DNA from: Elusimicrobiota bacterium
GTDB taxonomy: Bacteria; Elusimicrobiota; Elusimicrobia; UBA1565
Assembly: GCA_041660925.1 (NCBI GenBank)
Contig: JBAZVI010000009.1
Span: 124,001 to 188,000, forward strand
Length of the DNA: 64,000 nucleotides
Reading direction: 5' to 3'
Position 1 is the stretch's first letter. Every line of letters starts with the position of its first letter. The notes beneath the pieces are model-generated. The model was given only the letters and a program-made list of their open reading frames with translations, had not been told where the DNA came from and made no database searches. Shown piece after piece: positions 41,598-49,054 of this stretch. The translations under genes were made by a program, and so were the position numbers.

Positions 41598-43033
41598 AGC
41601 CGCCGCCGTTCATCGCCGATGCGGAGGGATTCGCAGCCGCGCAGCGCCGCAGCATCCTGTTCAGGACCCTCGGATGGTTCATGGGGGCGGAAGGCGTCGA
41701 GCTGGACCAACTCATCAAGAAGATCTTCTGCGTCGCGCTCCCCGAGAACACCTACGACGCCCCGGAGCCCCCGCTCATCACGCTCTTCGGCCTGCCCCTT
41801 CTGCCGTTGCGTCTGCTGTGCAAGACCTGGCGATGGCGAGCCGAGGCCGCGGCGGATTCCCAGATGGAGATCCTCACCGCCGGGCATTTCGACCGGTTCT
41901 TTTCCGCCTTGTACCGCACCCTCCCCGGGACGAAGCGGCTGTCTCCGCGAGACGATTCACCCCCCCCGCCCGGCGAACGCTCGACTCTTCCGACGACCGC
42001 CGTCGCCGCGCCGGGGGACATCGCCCGACTCTTTCTCCTGGCCCCGCTCTGGAGCGTCCTCCTGCTTCCCTTCATCCCGCGCCGCGGCCTGCGGCTCATC
42101 AAGGCGTTCCGCCAGGCGGTCTCCATCCACGCGGCGGCCAGCGGCCATTTCGCCCGCTATCCCTGCAGCCGTTTCATCACTCCGATGGACGACCTCAATC
42201 ATCCGGCCCGTTGGCTCGCCTTCCGTCGACGGGGAGGCCGCTCCTGGGTCGTGATCCAGAACGGAGACAGGAACCTCCATCCCCTGTTCGCGTTCGGACG
42301 CGCCGACGTCTATTGCGTCTTCGGGACCGCATACGCCGAGATCCTCTCTGTGATCGGGACCCGCGCAGACGCCTTCCCATGCGTGGGGGCGTTTTATCTC
42401 AACGAACGCCATTCTCTGCTCCAAGGCCTTCTCGCCGAACGTCCGATCCCGCGCTGGGACGTGCTCTTCATCGACCAGGGGGTCTTCCCGCACAACGGGC
42501 TCTGCGCGGACTCCGGGAGGGCGCTGCTGCGGCTGCTCGCGCACGTCGGCGAATTCGCGCGGAGACATCCCGAGCGAAAAGTCGCCGTCCAGCTGCGCCC
42601 TTACGCTGCCGACGACCCGCGCAGGAGCGCGGTCCTGGATGCAGTCGCAAAGGTTTGCCCGACGACGGTGGAGGTCCTCGAGAACGACGGCCACGGCTCC
42701 TCCTACAGGAACGTCCTCTCCGCGCGTCTTGCCGTCACGTTCGAATCCTCCCTCGGATTCGAGGCCATGGCTCTGGGATGCAAGACTCTCTTCGTGAACT
42801 ACTCCGGTGATCCCGCCGAGACCCTCTGTCCTGACGCCCGTTTCCAACTCACCGGCTCGGGAGGCGACTTCGGCGTGTTCGAACGGCGCGTCCTCTCGCT
42901 GCTCGAAATGCAGCTCGACGAGATCCCCGCAGCCGCGCGCGCCCGCCACAGCGCCATCGACGGCCGGACGATGGAGCGCATCGCACGGGTCCTCGGGACC
43001 GACCTTCCCGTCTCCCGCTCTCCGGGCGCCTGA
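41594..43033 (+). CDS. Putative surface carbohydrate biosynthesis protein, GT-B-like
   Basis: I do not firmly recognise this 479-residue protein. The middle (about 157-180) is hydrophobic. The C-terminal half looks like a capsule or glycerophosphate-type transferase: WVVIQNGDRNLHPLF, VYCVFGTAYAEIL, DVLFIDQGVFPHNGL and TFESSLGFEAMALGCKTLF. As last gene of the leg run, it may transfer the nonulosonate to the glycan. The GTG start overlaps legC. A C8 run occurs at 41960-41967. A promoter for the next operon begins 12 nt after the stop. Confidence 0.6.
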   Translation: MKPPPFIADAEGFAAAQRRSILFRTLGWFMGAEGVELDQLIKKIFCVALPENTYDAPEPPLITLFGLPLLPLRLLCKTWRWRAEAAADSQMEILTAGHFDRFFSALYRTLPGTKRLSPRDDSPPPPGERSTLPTTAVAAPGDIARLFLLAPLWSVLLLPFIPRRGLRLIKAFRQAVSIHAAASGHFARYPCSRFITPMDDLNHPARWLAFRRRGGRSWVVIQNGDRNLHPLFAFGRADVYCVFGTAYAEILSVIGTRADAFPCVGAFYLNERHSLLQGLLAERPIPRWDVLFIDQGVFPHNGLCADSGRALLRLLAHVGEFARRHPERKVAVQLRPYAADDPRRSAVLDAVAKVCPTTVEVLENDGHGSSYRNVLSARLAVTFESSLGFEAMALGCKTLFVNYSGDPAETLCPDARFQLTGSGGDFGVFERRVLSLLEMQLDEIPAAARARHSAIDGRTMERIARVLGTDLPVSRSPGA

Positions 43034-43045
43034 TTATCTCTCGCG

Positions 43046-43074
43046 TTGAACCGGGGGGGGGCATTTCCTATAAT
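43046..43074 (+). promoter_or_regulatory. Sigma70-like promoter with G9 tract in the spacer, third nonulosonate module
   Basis: TTGAAC (43046-43051) and TATAAT (43069-43074) are separated by exactly 17 nt, of which nine are a G homopolymer (43053-43061). Gain or loss of one G by slippage would change the spacer from its optimum. The layout mirrors the pseB promoter. Confidence 0.75.
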
Positions 43075-43090
43075 GTTCATTAAATGAACA
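43074..43090 (+). promoter_or_regulatory. Palindromic operator TGTTCA-N5-TGAACA at the 43046 promoter
   Basis: TGTTCA (43074-43079) and TGAACA (43085-43090) repeat exactly the dyad found at 25153-25169. It has the same half-sites, the same 5-nt gap and the same overlap with the last base of the -10. It likely binds the same regulator. Confidence 0.7.
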
Positions 43091-43134
43091 TACTCCAGAA
43101 ACCGCTCCCTGAGACGCTGGCGCGATGCCCCTAG
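43084..43134 (+). CDS. Possible 16-codon leader peptide overlapping the 43125 start
   Basis: ATG 43084 lies inside the right half-site of the operator and opens a 16-codon frame starting MNILQK that stops at 43132-43134, past the ATG at 43125. A comparable short frame (TTG 25163, residues MNKLEK...) overlaps the pseB start. A real peptide or coupling device is possible, but the similarity may only reflect shared ancestry of the leader DNA. Confidence 0.3.
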   Translation: MNILQKPLPETLARCP

Positions 43135-44480
43135 TCTCCGTCGTCATCCGGGCCAAGAACGAGGAGCGCTGGGTCGGCCGCTGCCTGCGCATGGTCTTCC
43201 GGCAGGACTTCAAGGACTTCGAGGTCGTCTTCGTCGACAACGAGAGCACCGACCACACCCTCGCCATCGCCTCGAAGTTCCCGGTCAAGACGGTCTCCCT
43301 CTCGGAGTTCCTCCCCGGCAAGGCCATCAACGCCGGGATCCGGGCCTCCCGCGGGGAGTTCATCGCCTGCCTCTCCGCCCACTGCATCCCCCACGACAAA
43401 CACTGGCTCTCCCGCCTGCACGCGAACTTCGCCGACCCCGCCATCGCCGGGGTCTACGGCCGCCAGCTCCCCATGAGCTACAGCTCGGACCTCGACAAGC
43501 GCGACCTCATCAACACCTTCGGCCTCGACCACCGCATCCAGGTCAAGGACAGCTTCTTCCACAACGCGAACAGCATGTTCCGCCGCTCGGTCTGGGAGCG
43601 GATACCCTTCGACGAGGCGGCCACCAACATCGAGGACCGCATCTGGGGCAAGGCCGTCGTCGCGGCCGGCCTGCGCCTGGCCTACGAGCCGGAGGCCGCC
43701 GTCTATCACCACCACGGCATCCACCAGGGAGGCGACGAGGAGCGCGCACGCAACGTCGTCCGCATCTTGGAATCCCTCACGCCCGAGGACGAGCGCCCCT
43801 CCCGCTCGGAGGCCCACAAGCTCGACATCCTCGCCATCCTGCCCGTGCTCGGCCCCCTCCCCGTCGTGGCCGGCCAGGACCTCCTGGAGCGCTGCATCCG
43901 GCAGGTGCGCGCCTGCGGGCTCGTCGGCGACGTCGCCGTCATCGCAGAGGACGCCTCGGCGCTGGACACCGCGCGCCGCGCGGGTGCGCGTCCGCTCCCC
44001 CGGCCCGCGCCGCTCGGCCAGACCGACGTGGGCGCGGAGCAGGTCCTGCAGTACGCGCTCGCGCAGTGCGAGACCGGTGAACGCCACTACGACGCGGTCC
44101 TTTACGTCAACTGTCTCCATCCCTTCCGCCCCGAAGGCTTCTTCGACGACCTCCTCGGAAAGTTCTCCCACTCCGACTTCGACAGCGTAGTCCCGACCAT
44201 GAAGGACTATGTGGCCGCCTGGAGCGACTCCGGCGGCCGGATCGTGCGCAGCGACGCGGGATTCCAGCCGCACGGGACCAAGAAGCCGTTCCAGCGGGGC
44301 CTCGTCGGACTGGGGACGGTCTCCCGCAGCGAGTTCATCCGCCGCGGGCAGCTCCTCGGGGAGGCGGTCGCCCTGGTGCCGCTCGAGGACAAGCTCTGCT
44401 CCATGCGGGCCAACGACCCCTTCGACCGCGCCGTCATCAAGATCGCCCTCGAACAGGGCTCTTCCCTATTCCGCACTTGA
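43125..44480 (+). CDS. GT2 glycosyltransferase fused to a degenerate cytidylyltransferase-like domain
   Basis: Of 451 residues, about 1-225 form a GT-A enzyme (VSVVIRAKNEERWVGRCL, VFVDNESTDHTLAIA, NAGIRASRGEFIACLSAHC, HNANSMFRRSVWERI). Residues from about 230 resemble the CMP-sialate synthetase fold (LDILAILPVLG, YDAVLYVNCLHPFRPEGFFDDLL, FDSVVPTMKDYVAAW, VPLEDKLCSMRANDPFD). The RxGSKxxxxKN nucleotide-binding signature is absent, so the second half is probably not an active synthetase; it may recognise the CMP-sugar donor. No clear ribosome site precedes the ATG at 43125. Confidence 0.72.
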   Translation: MPLVSVVIRAKNEERWVGRCLRMVFRQDFKDFEVVFVDNESTDHTLAIASKFPVKTVSLSEFLPGKAINAGIRASRGEFIACLSAHCIPHDKHWLSRLHANFADPAIAGVYGRQLPMSYSSDLDKRDLINTFGLDHRIQVKDSFFHNANSMFRRSVWERIPFDEAATNIEDRIWGKAVVAAGLRLAYEPEAAVYHHHGIHQGGDEERARNVVRILESLTPEDERPSRSEAHKLDILAILPVLGPLPVVAGQDLLERCIRQVRACGLVGDVAVIAEDASALDTARRAGARPLPRPAPLGQTDVGAEQVLQYALAQCETGERHYDAVLYVNCLHPFRPEGFFDDLLGKFSHSDFDSVVPTMKDYVAAWSDSGGRIVRSDAGFQPHGTKKPFQRGLVGLGTVSRSEFIRRGQLLGEAVALVPLEDKLCSMRANDPFDRAVIKIALEQGSSLFRT

Positions 44481-44490
44481 GGACAGACCC

Positions 44491-45537
44491 ATGGACATGA
44501 CGCTGCTGGGCAAGACGATCGGGGACGGGCGTCCCTGCTTCATCATCGCCGAGGCCGGGCTCAACCACAACGGGGACATGGGGATCGCGAAGAAGCTCAT
44601 CGCCGCCGCCAAGGACGCCGGCTGCGACGCGGTGAAGTTCCAGAAGCGCGAGGTGGCCGAGCTCGCCGTCGGCAAGGTCCTCGACGCGCCCGACGCGCGC
44701 TTCCCGGCCTTCGGCGCCACTTACCGGAAGATCCGCGAGCACCTCGAGTTCGACCGCGCGGAGTTCGGCGAGCTCATCGCCTGCGCGCGCGAGCACGCGC
44801 TCCCCTTCTTCTGCACCGCCTTCGACATCCCCTCCCTCGAGTTCCTCGAGTCCCTGGGGATGAGCGCCTACAAGCTCGCCAGCCACAGTCTCACGAACCT
44901 CCCGCTCCTCGAGCGCGCGGCCGCGCTGGGCAAGCCGGTCGTCCTCTCCACGGGCATGGCCCATCTCGAGGAGGTCGACCGGGCCGTGGAGATCTTCAAA
45001 CGCGGCGGCTCGCCGCTGGCCCTGCTGCACTGTGTTTCCTCCTACCCGACCCCCCCCGAGCAGGCCAACCTCCGCGCGATGGACACGCTCCGGGCCCGCT
45101 ACGGCGTCCCTGTGGGATACTCCGGGCACGAGCTCGGCACGCTCGCGACCCTGGCCGCCGCCGCCCGCGGCGCCGGCATCGTCGAGCGCCACGTGACCCT
45201 CGACCGCGCGATGCCCGGCTTCGACCACAAGCTCTCCGTCGCGCCCGACGAGCTCAAGCTCATGGTGCGGCAGATCCGCGAGATCGAACTCTCCCTCGGC
45301 GACGGCCGCAAGACCCTGCTGCCCGTCGAACAGGTCACCCGCGACAAGTACCACGTCTCCTGGGCCACGAGGACGTCCGTCCGCGCGGGCCAGCGCGTCA
45401 CCGCGGACATGCTCTGCCTGCGCAACCCCGGCACCGGCATCCCCGCCTTCGAGAAGAGCCGCGTCCTCGAGCGCAAGGCGCGCGTCGACATCCCCGCCGA
45501 CACCCTGCTCGCGTGGGACATGCTGGAGGACGCGTGA
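44491..45537 (+). CDS. Third NeuB-family nonulosonate synthase
   Basis: The ATG at 44491 follows GAGGA and gives 348 residues. FIIAEAGLNHNGDMGIAKKLI is followed by DAVKFQKREV, FCTAFDIPSLEFLESLGMSA, YKLASHSLTN, VLSTGMAHLEEV, LLHCVSSYPTPPEQANL, GYSGHELGT, VERHVTLDR and a SAF domain (CLRNPGTGIPAFEKSRVL). It keeps the family's catalytic pattern. The neighbouring CMP-sugar synthetase and 2-hydroxyacid dehydrogenase define a third module whose sugar is not obvious. Confidence 0.9.
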   Translation: MDMTLLGKTIGDGRPCFIIAEAGLNHNGDMGIAKKLIAAAKDAGCDAVKFQKREVAELAVGKVLDAPDARFPAFGATYRKIREHLEFDRAEFGELIACAREHALPFFCTAFDIPSLEFLESLGMSAYKLASHSLTNLPLLERAAALGKPVVLSTGMAHLEEVDRAVEIFKRGGSPLALLHCVSSYPTPPEQANLRAMDTLRARYGVPVGYSGHELGTLATLAAAARGAGIVERHVTLDRAMPGFDHKLSVAPDELKLMVRQIREIELSLGDGRKTLLPVEQVTRDKYHVSWATRTSVRAGQRVTADMLCLRNPGTGIPAFEKSRVLERKARVDIPADTLLAWDMLEDA

Positions 45538-46265
45538 GCTCGCCCCGCGTGCTCGCCGTCACGCTGGCCCGGGGCGGCTCCAAGGGCGTCCCCCGCAAGA
45601 ACATCCGGACGCTCGCGGGTCTGCCGCTCATCGCCTACACGATCCGCGAGGCGCTGCGCTCGAAGCTCATCACCCGCTACGTCGTCTCCACCGACGACGC
45701 GGAGATCGCCGACGTCGCCCGCGCGCACGGGGCCGAGGTCCCCTTCCTGCGCCCCCCCGAGCTCTCGACCGACACGGCCTCCTCCAAAGACTGCCTGAAG
45801 CACGCGGTGGAGTTCATGGAGCGCCGCGACGGCTGCCGCTACGACTTCGTCATCGAACTCATGTGCACGCACGCCTTCAAGACCGCGGAGGACATCGACG
45901 CGGCCCTCGAGAAGCTCGTCTCCACGGGCGCGGACTCCGTCATCGGGATGGCGCGCCTCTACGACCACCACCCCGCCCGCATCAAGCGCATCGAGGACGA
46001 CCGCATCGTGGACTTCTGCGTACCGGAGGTCCTCGACTCCCGCCGCCAGGACCTGACGCCCCCGGCCTACATCCGCAACGGCTCCATCTACGCGATGAAG
46101 CGGGACGTCCTCATGGTCCAGGACCGCCGCTACGGCACCGCCGACTCGCGGCCCTACGTCTTCCCGCCGGAACGCGACGTCAACATCGACGACGAAGCGG
46201 ACTGGCACGCCGCCGAGTTCCTGATGAAGAAGCTCATCGCCGCCAAGGAGCGCTCGCATGCCTAG
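45534..46265 (+). CDS. CMP-nonulosonate cytidylyltransferase (NeuA/SpsF-like)
   Basis: From GTG 45534 (overlapping the synthase stop) the 243-residue protein has LAVTLARGGSKGVPRKNIRTL (about 6-26), VVSTDDAEIADVARAHGAEV, VIELMCTHAFKTAEDIDAAL, YIRNGSIYAMKRDVL and VNIDDEADWHAAEF. All the usual CTP-binding residues are present. It would charge the product of the adjacent synthase with CMP. It overlaps the dehydrogenase by 8 nt. Confidence 0.9.
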   Translation: MSSPRVLAVTLARGGSKGVPRKNIRTLAGLPLIAYTIREALRSKLITRYVVSTDDAEIADVARAHGAEVPFLRPPELSTDTASSKDCLKHAVEFMERRDGCRYDFVIELMCTHAFKTAEDIDAALEKLVSTGADSVIGMARLYDHHPARIKRIEDDRIVDFCVPEVLDSRRQDLTPPAYIRNGSIYAMKRDVLMVQDRRYGTADSRPYVFPPERDVNIDDEADWHAAEFLMKKLIAAKERSHA

Positions 46266-47214
46266 ACCCCGCATATTGGTCACCGCGCCCATCGACCATC
46301 TCCCCGAGACCCGCCGTGTCCTGGAGGCGGCCGGAGAGGTCCTCTACTTCGACCACCCGCCGCGCAAGGAGATCCTCCCGCTCCTCGCCGACGTGGACGC
46401 GATCTTTCCGAACACGAAGATGATGCTGGACCAGGAGATCGTCGACGCCGCGCCGAAGCTGAAGGTCATCAGCACGCCGTCGACGGGGACCGACCACATC
46501 GACAAGGACTACTGCGCCCGCCGCGGCGTCGAGGTCCTCTCCCTGACGAAGGACCTCTCCGTCCTCGAGACCATCACCTCCACCGCCGAACACGCCTTCG
46601 CCCTGACCCTCGACATCGTGCGCAACATGCCCTGGAGCTATCAGTCCGTCCTCGAGGGCGGCTGGGACTACACGAAGTTCCGCGGCCGCGAGCTCCAGGG
46701 CCGGGTCGTCGGCATCGTGGGCTACGGCCGCCTGGGGAAGATGTACGCGCGCTTCGCCCGCGGCTTCGACATGAAGGTCCTCGCGACGGACCCCAACGTG
46801 AAGATCGCCGAGCCCTGGGTGGAGCAGGTCTCCCTCGACGAGCTCCTGAAGCGCTCGGAGATCATCACCCTCCACGTGCACCTGCGTCCCGAGACCCGCC
46901 GCATGGTCGACCGCTCCTGGTTCGAGCGCATGCGCCCGGGCGTCTACCTCATCAACACCTCCCGCGGCGGGCTCATCGACGACGAGGCCCTGCTGGCGGC
47001 GCTGGAGTCGGGCAAGGTCAAGGGCGCCGGCCTCGACGTCCTCGAGGGCGAGATCGAAGGGGACATGAGCCGGCACCCCGTGGTGCAGTACGCCCGCACC
47101 CACCGCAACATCATCATCACCCCGCACTGCGGCGGGATGTCCATCGACGGGCAGCAGAAGGCCTTCACCCACGCGGCGCGCAAACTGGCCCGTTTTTTCG
47201 ATGAGCACCGCTGA
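46258..47214 (+). CDS. D-isomer-specific 2-hydroxyacid dehydrogenase (SerA-like)
   Basis: The 318-residue protein has STPSTGTDHID, the NAD-binding GIVGYGRLGKMYARF (about 151-165), INTSRGGLIDDEALLAAL, GAGLDVLEGE and TPHCGGM with the catalytic His. It resembles phosphoglycerate and related hydroxyacid dehydrogenases. Coupled to a NeuB/NeuA-type pair, it may reduce or oxidise an alpha-keto or alpha-hydroxy acid used in making or decorating the third nonulosonate. It overlaps the next gene by 14 nt. Confidence 0.85.
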   Translation: MPRPRILVTAPIDHLPETRRVLEAAGEVLYFDHPPRKEILPLLADVDAIFPNTKMMLDQEIVDAAPKLKVISTPSTGTDHIDKDYCARRGVEVLSLTKDLSVLETITSTAEHAFALTLDIVRNMPWSYQSVLEGGWDYTKFRGRELQGRVVGIVGYGRLGKMYARFARGFDMKVLATDPNVKIAEPWVEQVSLDELLKRSEIITLHVHLRPETRRMVDRSWFERMRPGVYLINTSRGGLIDDEALLAALESGKVKGAGLDVLEGEIEGDMSRHPVVQYARTHRNIIITPHCGGMSIDGQQKAFTHAARKLARFFDEHR

Positions 47215-49054
47215 AAACACCGCGACGGAGCTGCTCCTGGCGCGGGCCCCCTCCTCCCGTGCAGGAACGGTTTCGCTCTTCCCCGGGCCGCAAGGCGGCG
47301 GGGTCTCCTTCTCTCTCGACGAACTCCTGGACTTCTCGACCCACGCATCTCGACTCTACGCCGCGCTGACCGCCGCCGCCGGACCGGCGCTGGCGCACCG
47401 CCTCGGAGTCCCGGAACCCGCCGCCGCGGTGCTGACGCGCCGCACAATCGTCCCGCTCACCCACTGTTTCATGGACCGCCTCCTGCGCATGGACCGCCTG
47501 CTGCGCGGGCGCACCGTCCCGCTCGCGGTCTGGGGAGGGACGGAACTCCCGCCCCCCCCCGACATCGAGGCCTTCATGGCGGGGGCCCTGTCATCGCCGG
47601 CCTTCAACCAGGGCATCCTCCGCCGGCTCGCCCCGGTCTGGGGGCTGTCGGTCGACGGCCGCGAGAACCCCTTCGAGCCGGAGGAGCCCGCTCCATCGAC
47701 CGACGCCCCCGTGAACCTCAACTTCAAGCTCAAGCGCGCCCTCGGTCCCGCGGCCTGGACCCGGAAAGCGCTGAGCAGGATCCTTGGGCACGGGCTCTCG
47801 CGTATCTGCGGCGGCATCCCGACCCTGTCGATGGCCTACAGCACCGACGCGCTCAAGGAGAACGGCTTCTACCTCCGCCGTCTCCACGCCCTTCCGAATG
47901 ACTGGCCCGTGCCGACATTGCCGCGCGACACCACGTTGCGCACCGGGACTCTGCAGCCTGCCCTCGCAGCCGCAGGGGCCGCCCTCGAGGCGTTCCTTCT
48001 GGAATCGGGTATCGAGGCCCCCGCGACGCGCACGCGAGCCCTGCGAGCCTTCATCGATTACGTCTCCGACCTTTTCCCGTCCTCCTTCCTCGAGAGCATG
48101 CCGTCCTGCTTGGGCCGATGCACGCGGATCCTCTCCCCGTTGCGCGACCGCCCGCTTCTCGTCGCTGAGACGACAGACACCCGCTCGACCTACATGATCG
48201 CCGCAGCGCACGCACTAGGGATGCGGGTCGTCGGCTGCCAGCACGGAGGGCATTACGGCTACCTTGAGAACTTCGTCGACGCCTGCGAGCTCGAGTATCC
48301 CCTCTGCGACGACTACGTCTCCTGGGGATGGACGAGACTGCCGGACGCCCTCGCGGCGAAAGATCCCCGTGTAACTCCCCTGCCCAGCCCCTGGCTGAGC
48401 GAGCGGGCTCGCTTCTGGGCCAAGGCCCGTTCCTCCGCCGCGCCGTCCTTCGACCTGCTGCTCATGAGCAACAAGATCAAGCCCTTCTCGCCGGCGCCGA
48501 CGGGCGGGATGATCTCCCGCATCGACACGGCCGAGGCTTATCTGGCCTCCCTCGCGGACCTTTTCCGCGAAGCGGCGCGTCGGAACGTCCGGATCCTCCA
48601 TAAGCCATACAACAAGGAGACCGTACGACTCTTCCAGTCTCAGTTCCAGGAATTCGAACGCCTGGGCGGAGACCGCTACCGTCTCTGGGACCGCTTCGAC
48701 AAGGGACTCACCCCGGAACTGGTCTCCCTCTGCCGGATCGTGCTCTGGGACCAGCCCGGGACCGGCTTCCTCGAGTGCCTCGCGAGCGGCATCCCGACGA
48801 TGGTCTACTGGCCGCGCGTGTACAACCGCGAAGACCCAGCGGCCGCCGCAGCCTTCGCGCGGCTCGAAAGGACCGGCTGGGTGCACCGCAGTATCGAAGC
48901 GCTTTTCGCCGAACTCGATGCCTTCAAGTCGGCCCCCGATGCATGGATGAGCGACCCCGAGCGCCGCGCGGCCGCTGAGGCGTTCAGCCGCGCCTACGGC
49001 TGGCACGCATCCGATTGGCCCGCGCGATGGAAGGAGTTCCTCTCGACCCTATGA
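47201..49054 (+). CDS. Putative LIC12162-family transferase
   Basis: The 617-residue protein shows VAETTDTRSTYMIAAAHALG, VVGCQHGGHYGYLENF, DDYVSWGW, LLLMSNKIKPFSP, ILHKPYNKE and DQPGTGFLECLASGIPTMVYW. The HGGxYG and WGW features and the size agree with the LIC12162-type putative transferases known from Leptospira and other nonulosonate loci. It is GT-B-like and probably transfers the sugar of this module. A C9 run (47552-47560, codons 118-120) lies in the coding sequence. The ATG at 47201 overlaps the dehydrogenase. Confidence 0.7.
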   Translation: MSTAENTATELLLARAPSSRAGTVSLFPGPQGGGVSFSLDELLDFSTHASRLYAALTAAAGPALAHRLGVPEPAAAVLTRRTIVPLTHCFMDRLLRMDRLLRGRTVPLAVWGGTELPPPPDIEAFMAGALSSPAFNQGILRRLAPVWGLSVDGRENPFEPEEPAPSTDAPVNLNFKLKRALGPAAWTRKALSRILGHGLSRICGGIPTLSMAYSTDALKENGFYLRRLHALPNDWPVPTLPRDTTLRTGTLQPALAAAGAALEAFLLESGIEAPATRTRALRAFIDYVSDLFPSSFLESMPSCLGRCTRILSPLRDRPLLVAETTDTRSTYMIAAAHALGMRVVGCQHGGHYGYLENFVDACELEYPLCDDYVSWGWTRLPDALAAKDPRVTPLPSPWLSERARFWAKARSSAAPSFDLLLMSNKIKPFSPAPTGGMISRIDTAEAYLASLADLFREAARRNVRILHKPYNKETVRLFQSQFQEFERLGGDRYRLWDRFDKGLTPELVSLCRIVLWDQPGTGFLECLASGIPTMVYWPRVYNREDPAAAAAFARLERTGWVHRSIEALFAELDAFKSAPDAWMSDPERRAAAEAFSRAYGWHASDWPARWKEFLSTL

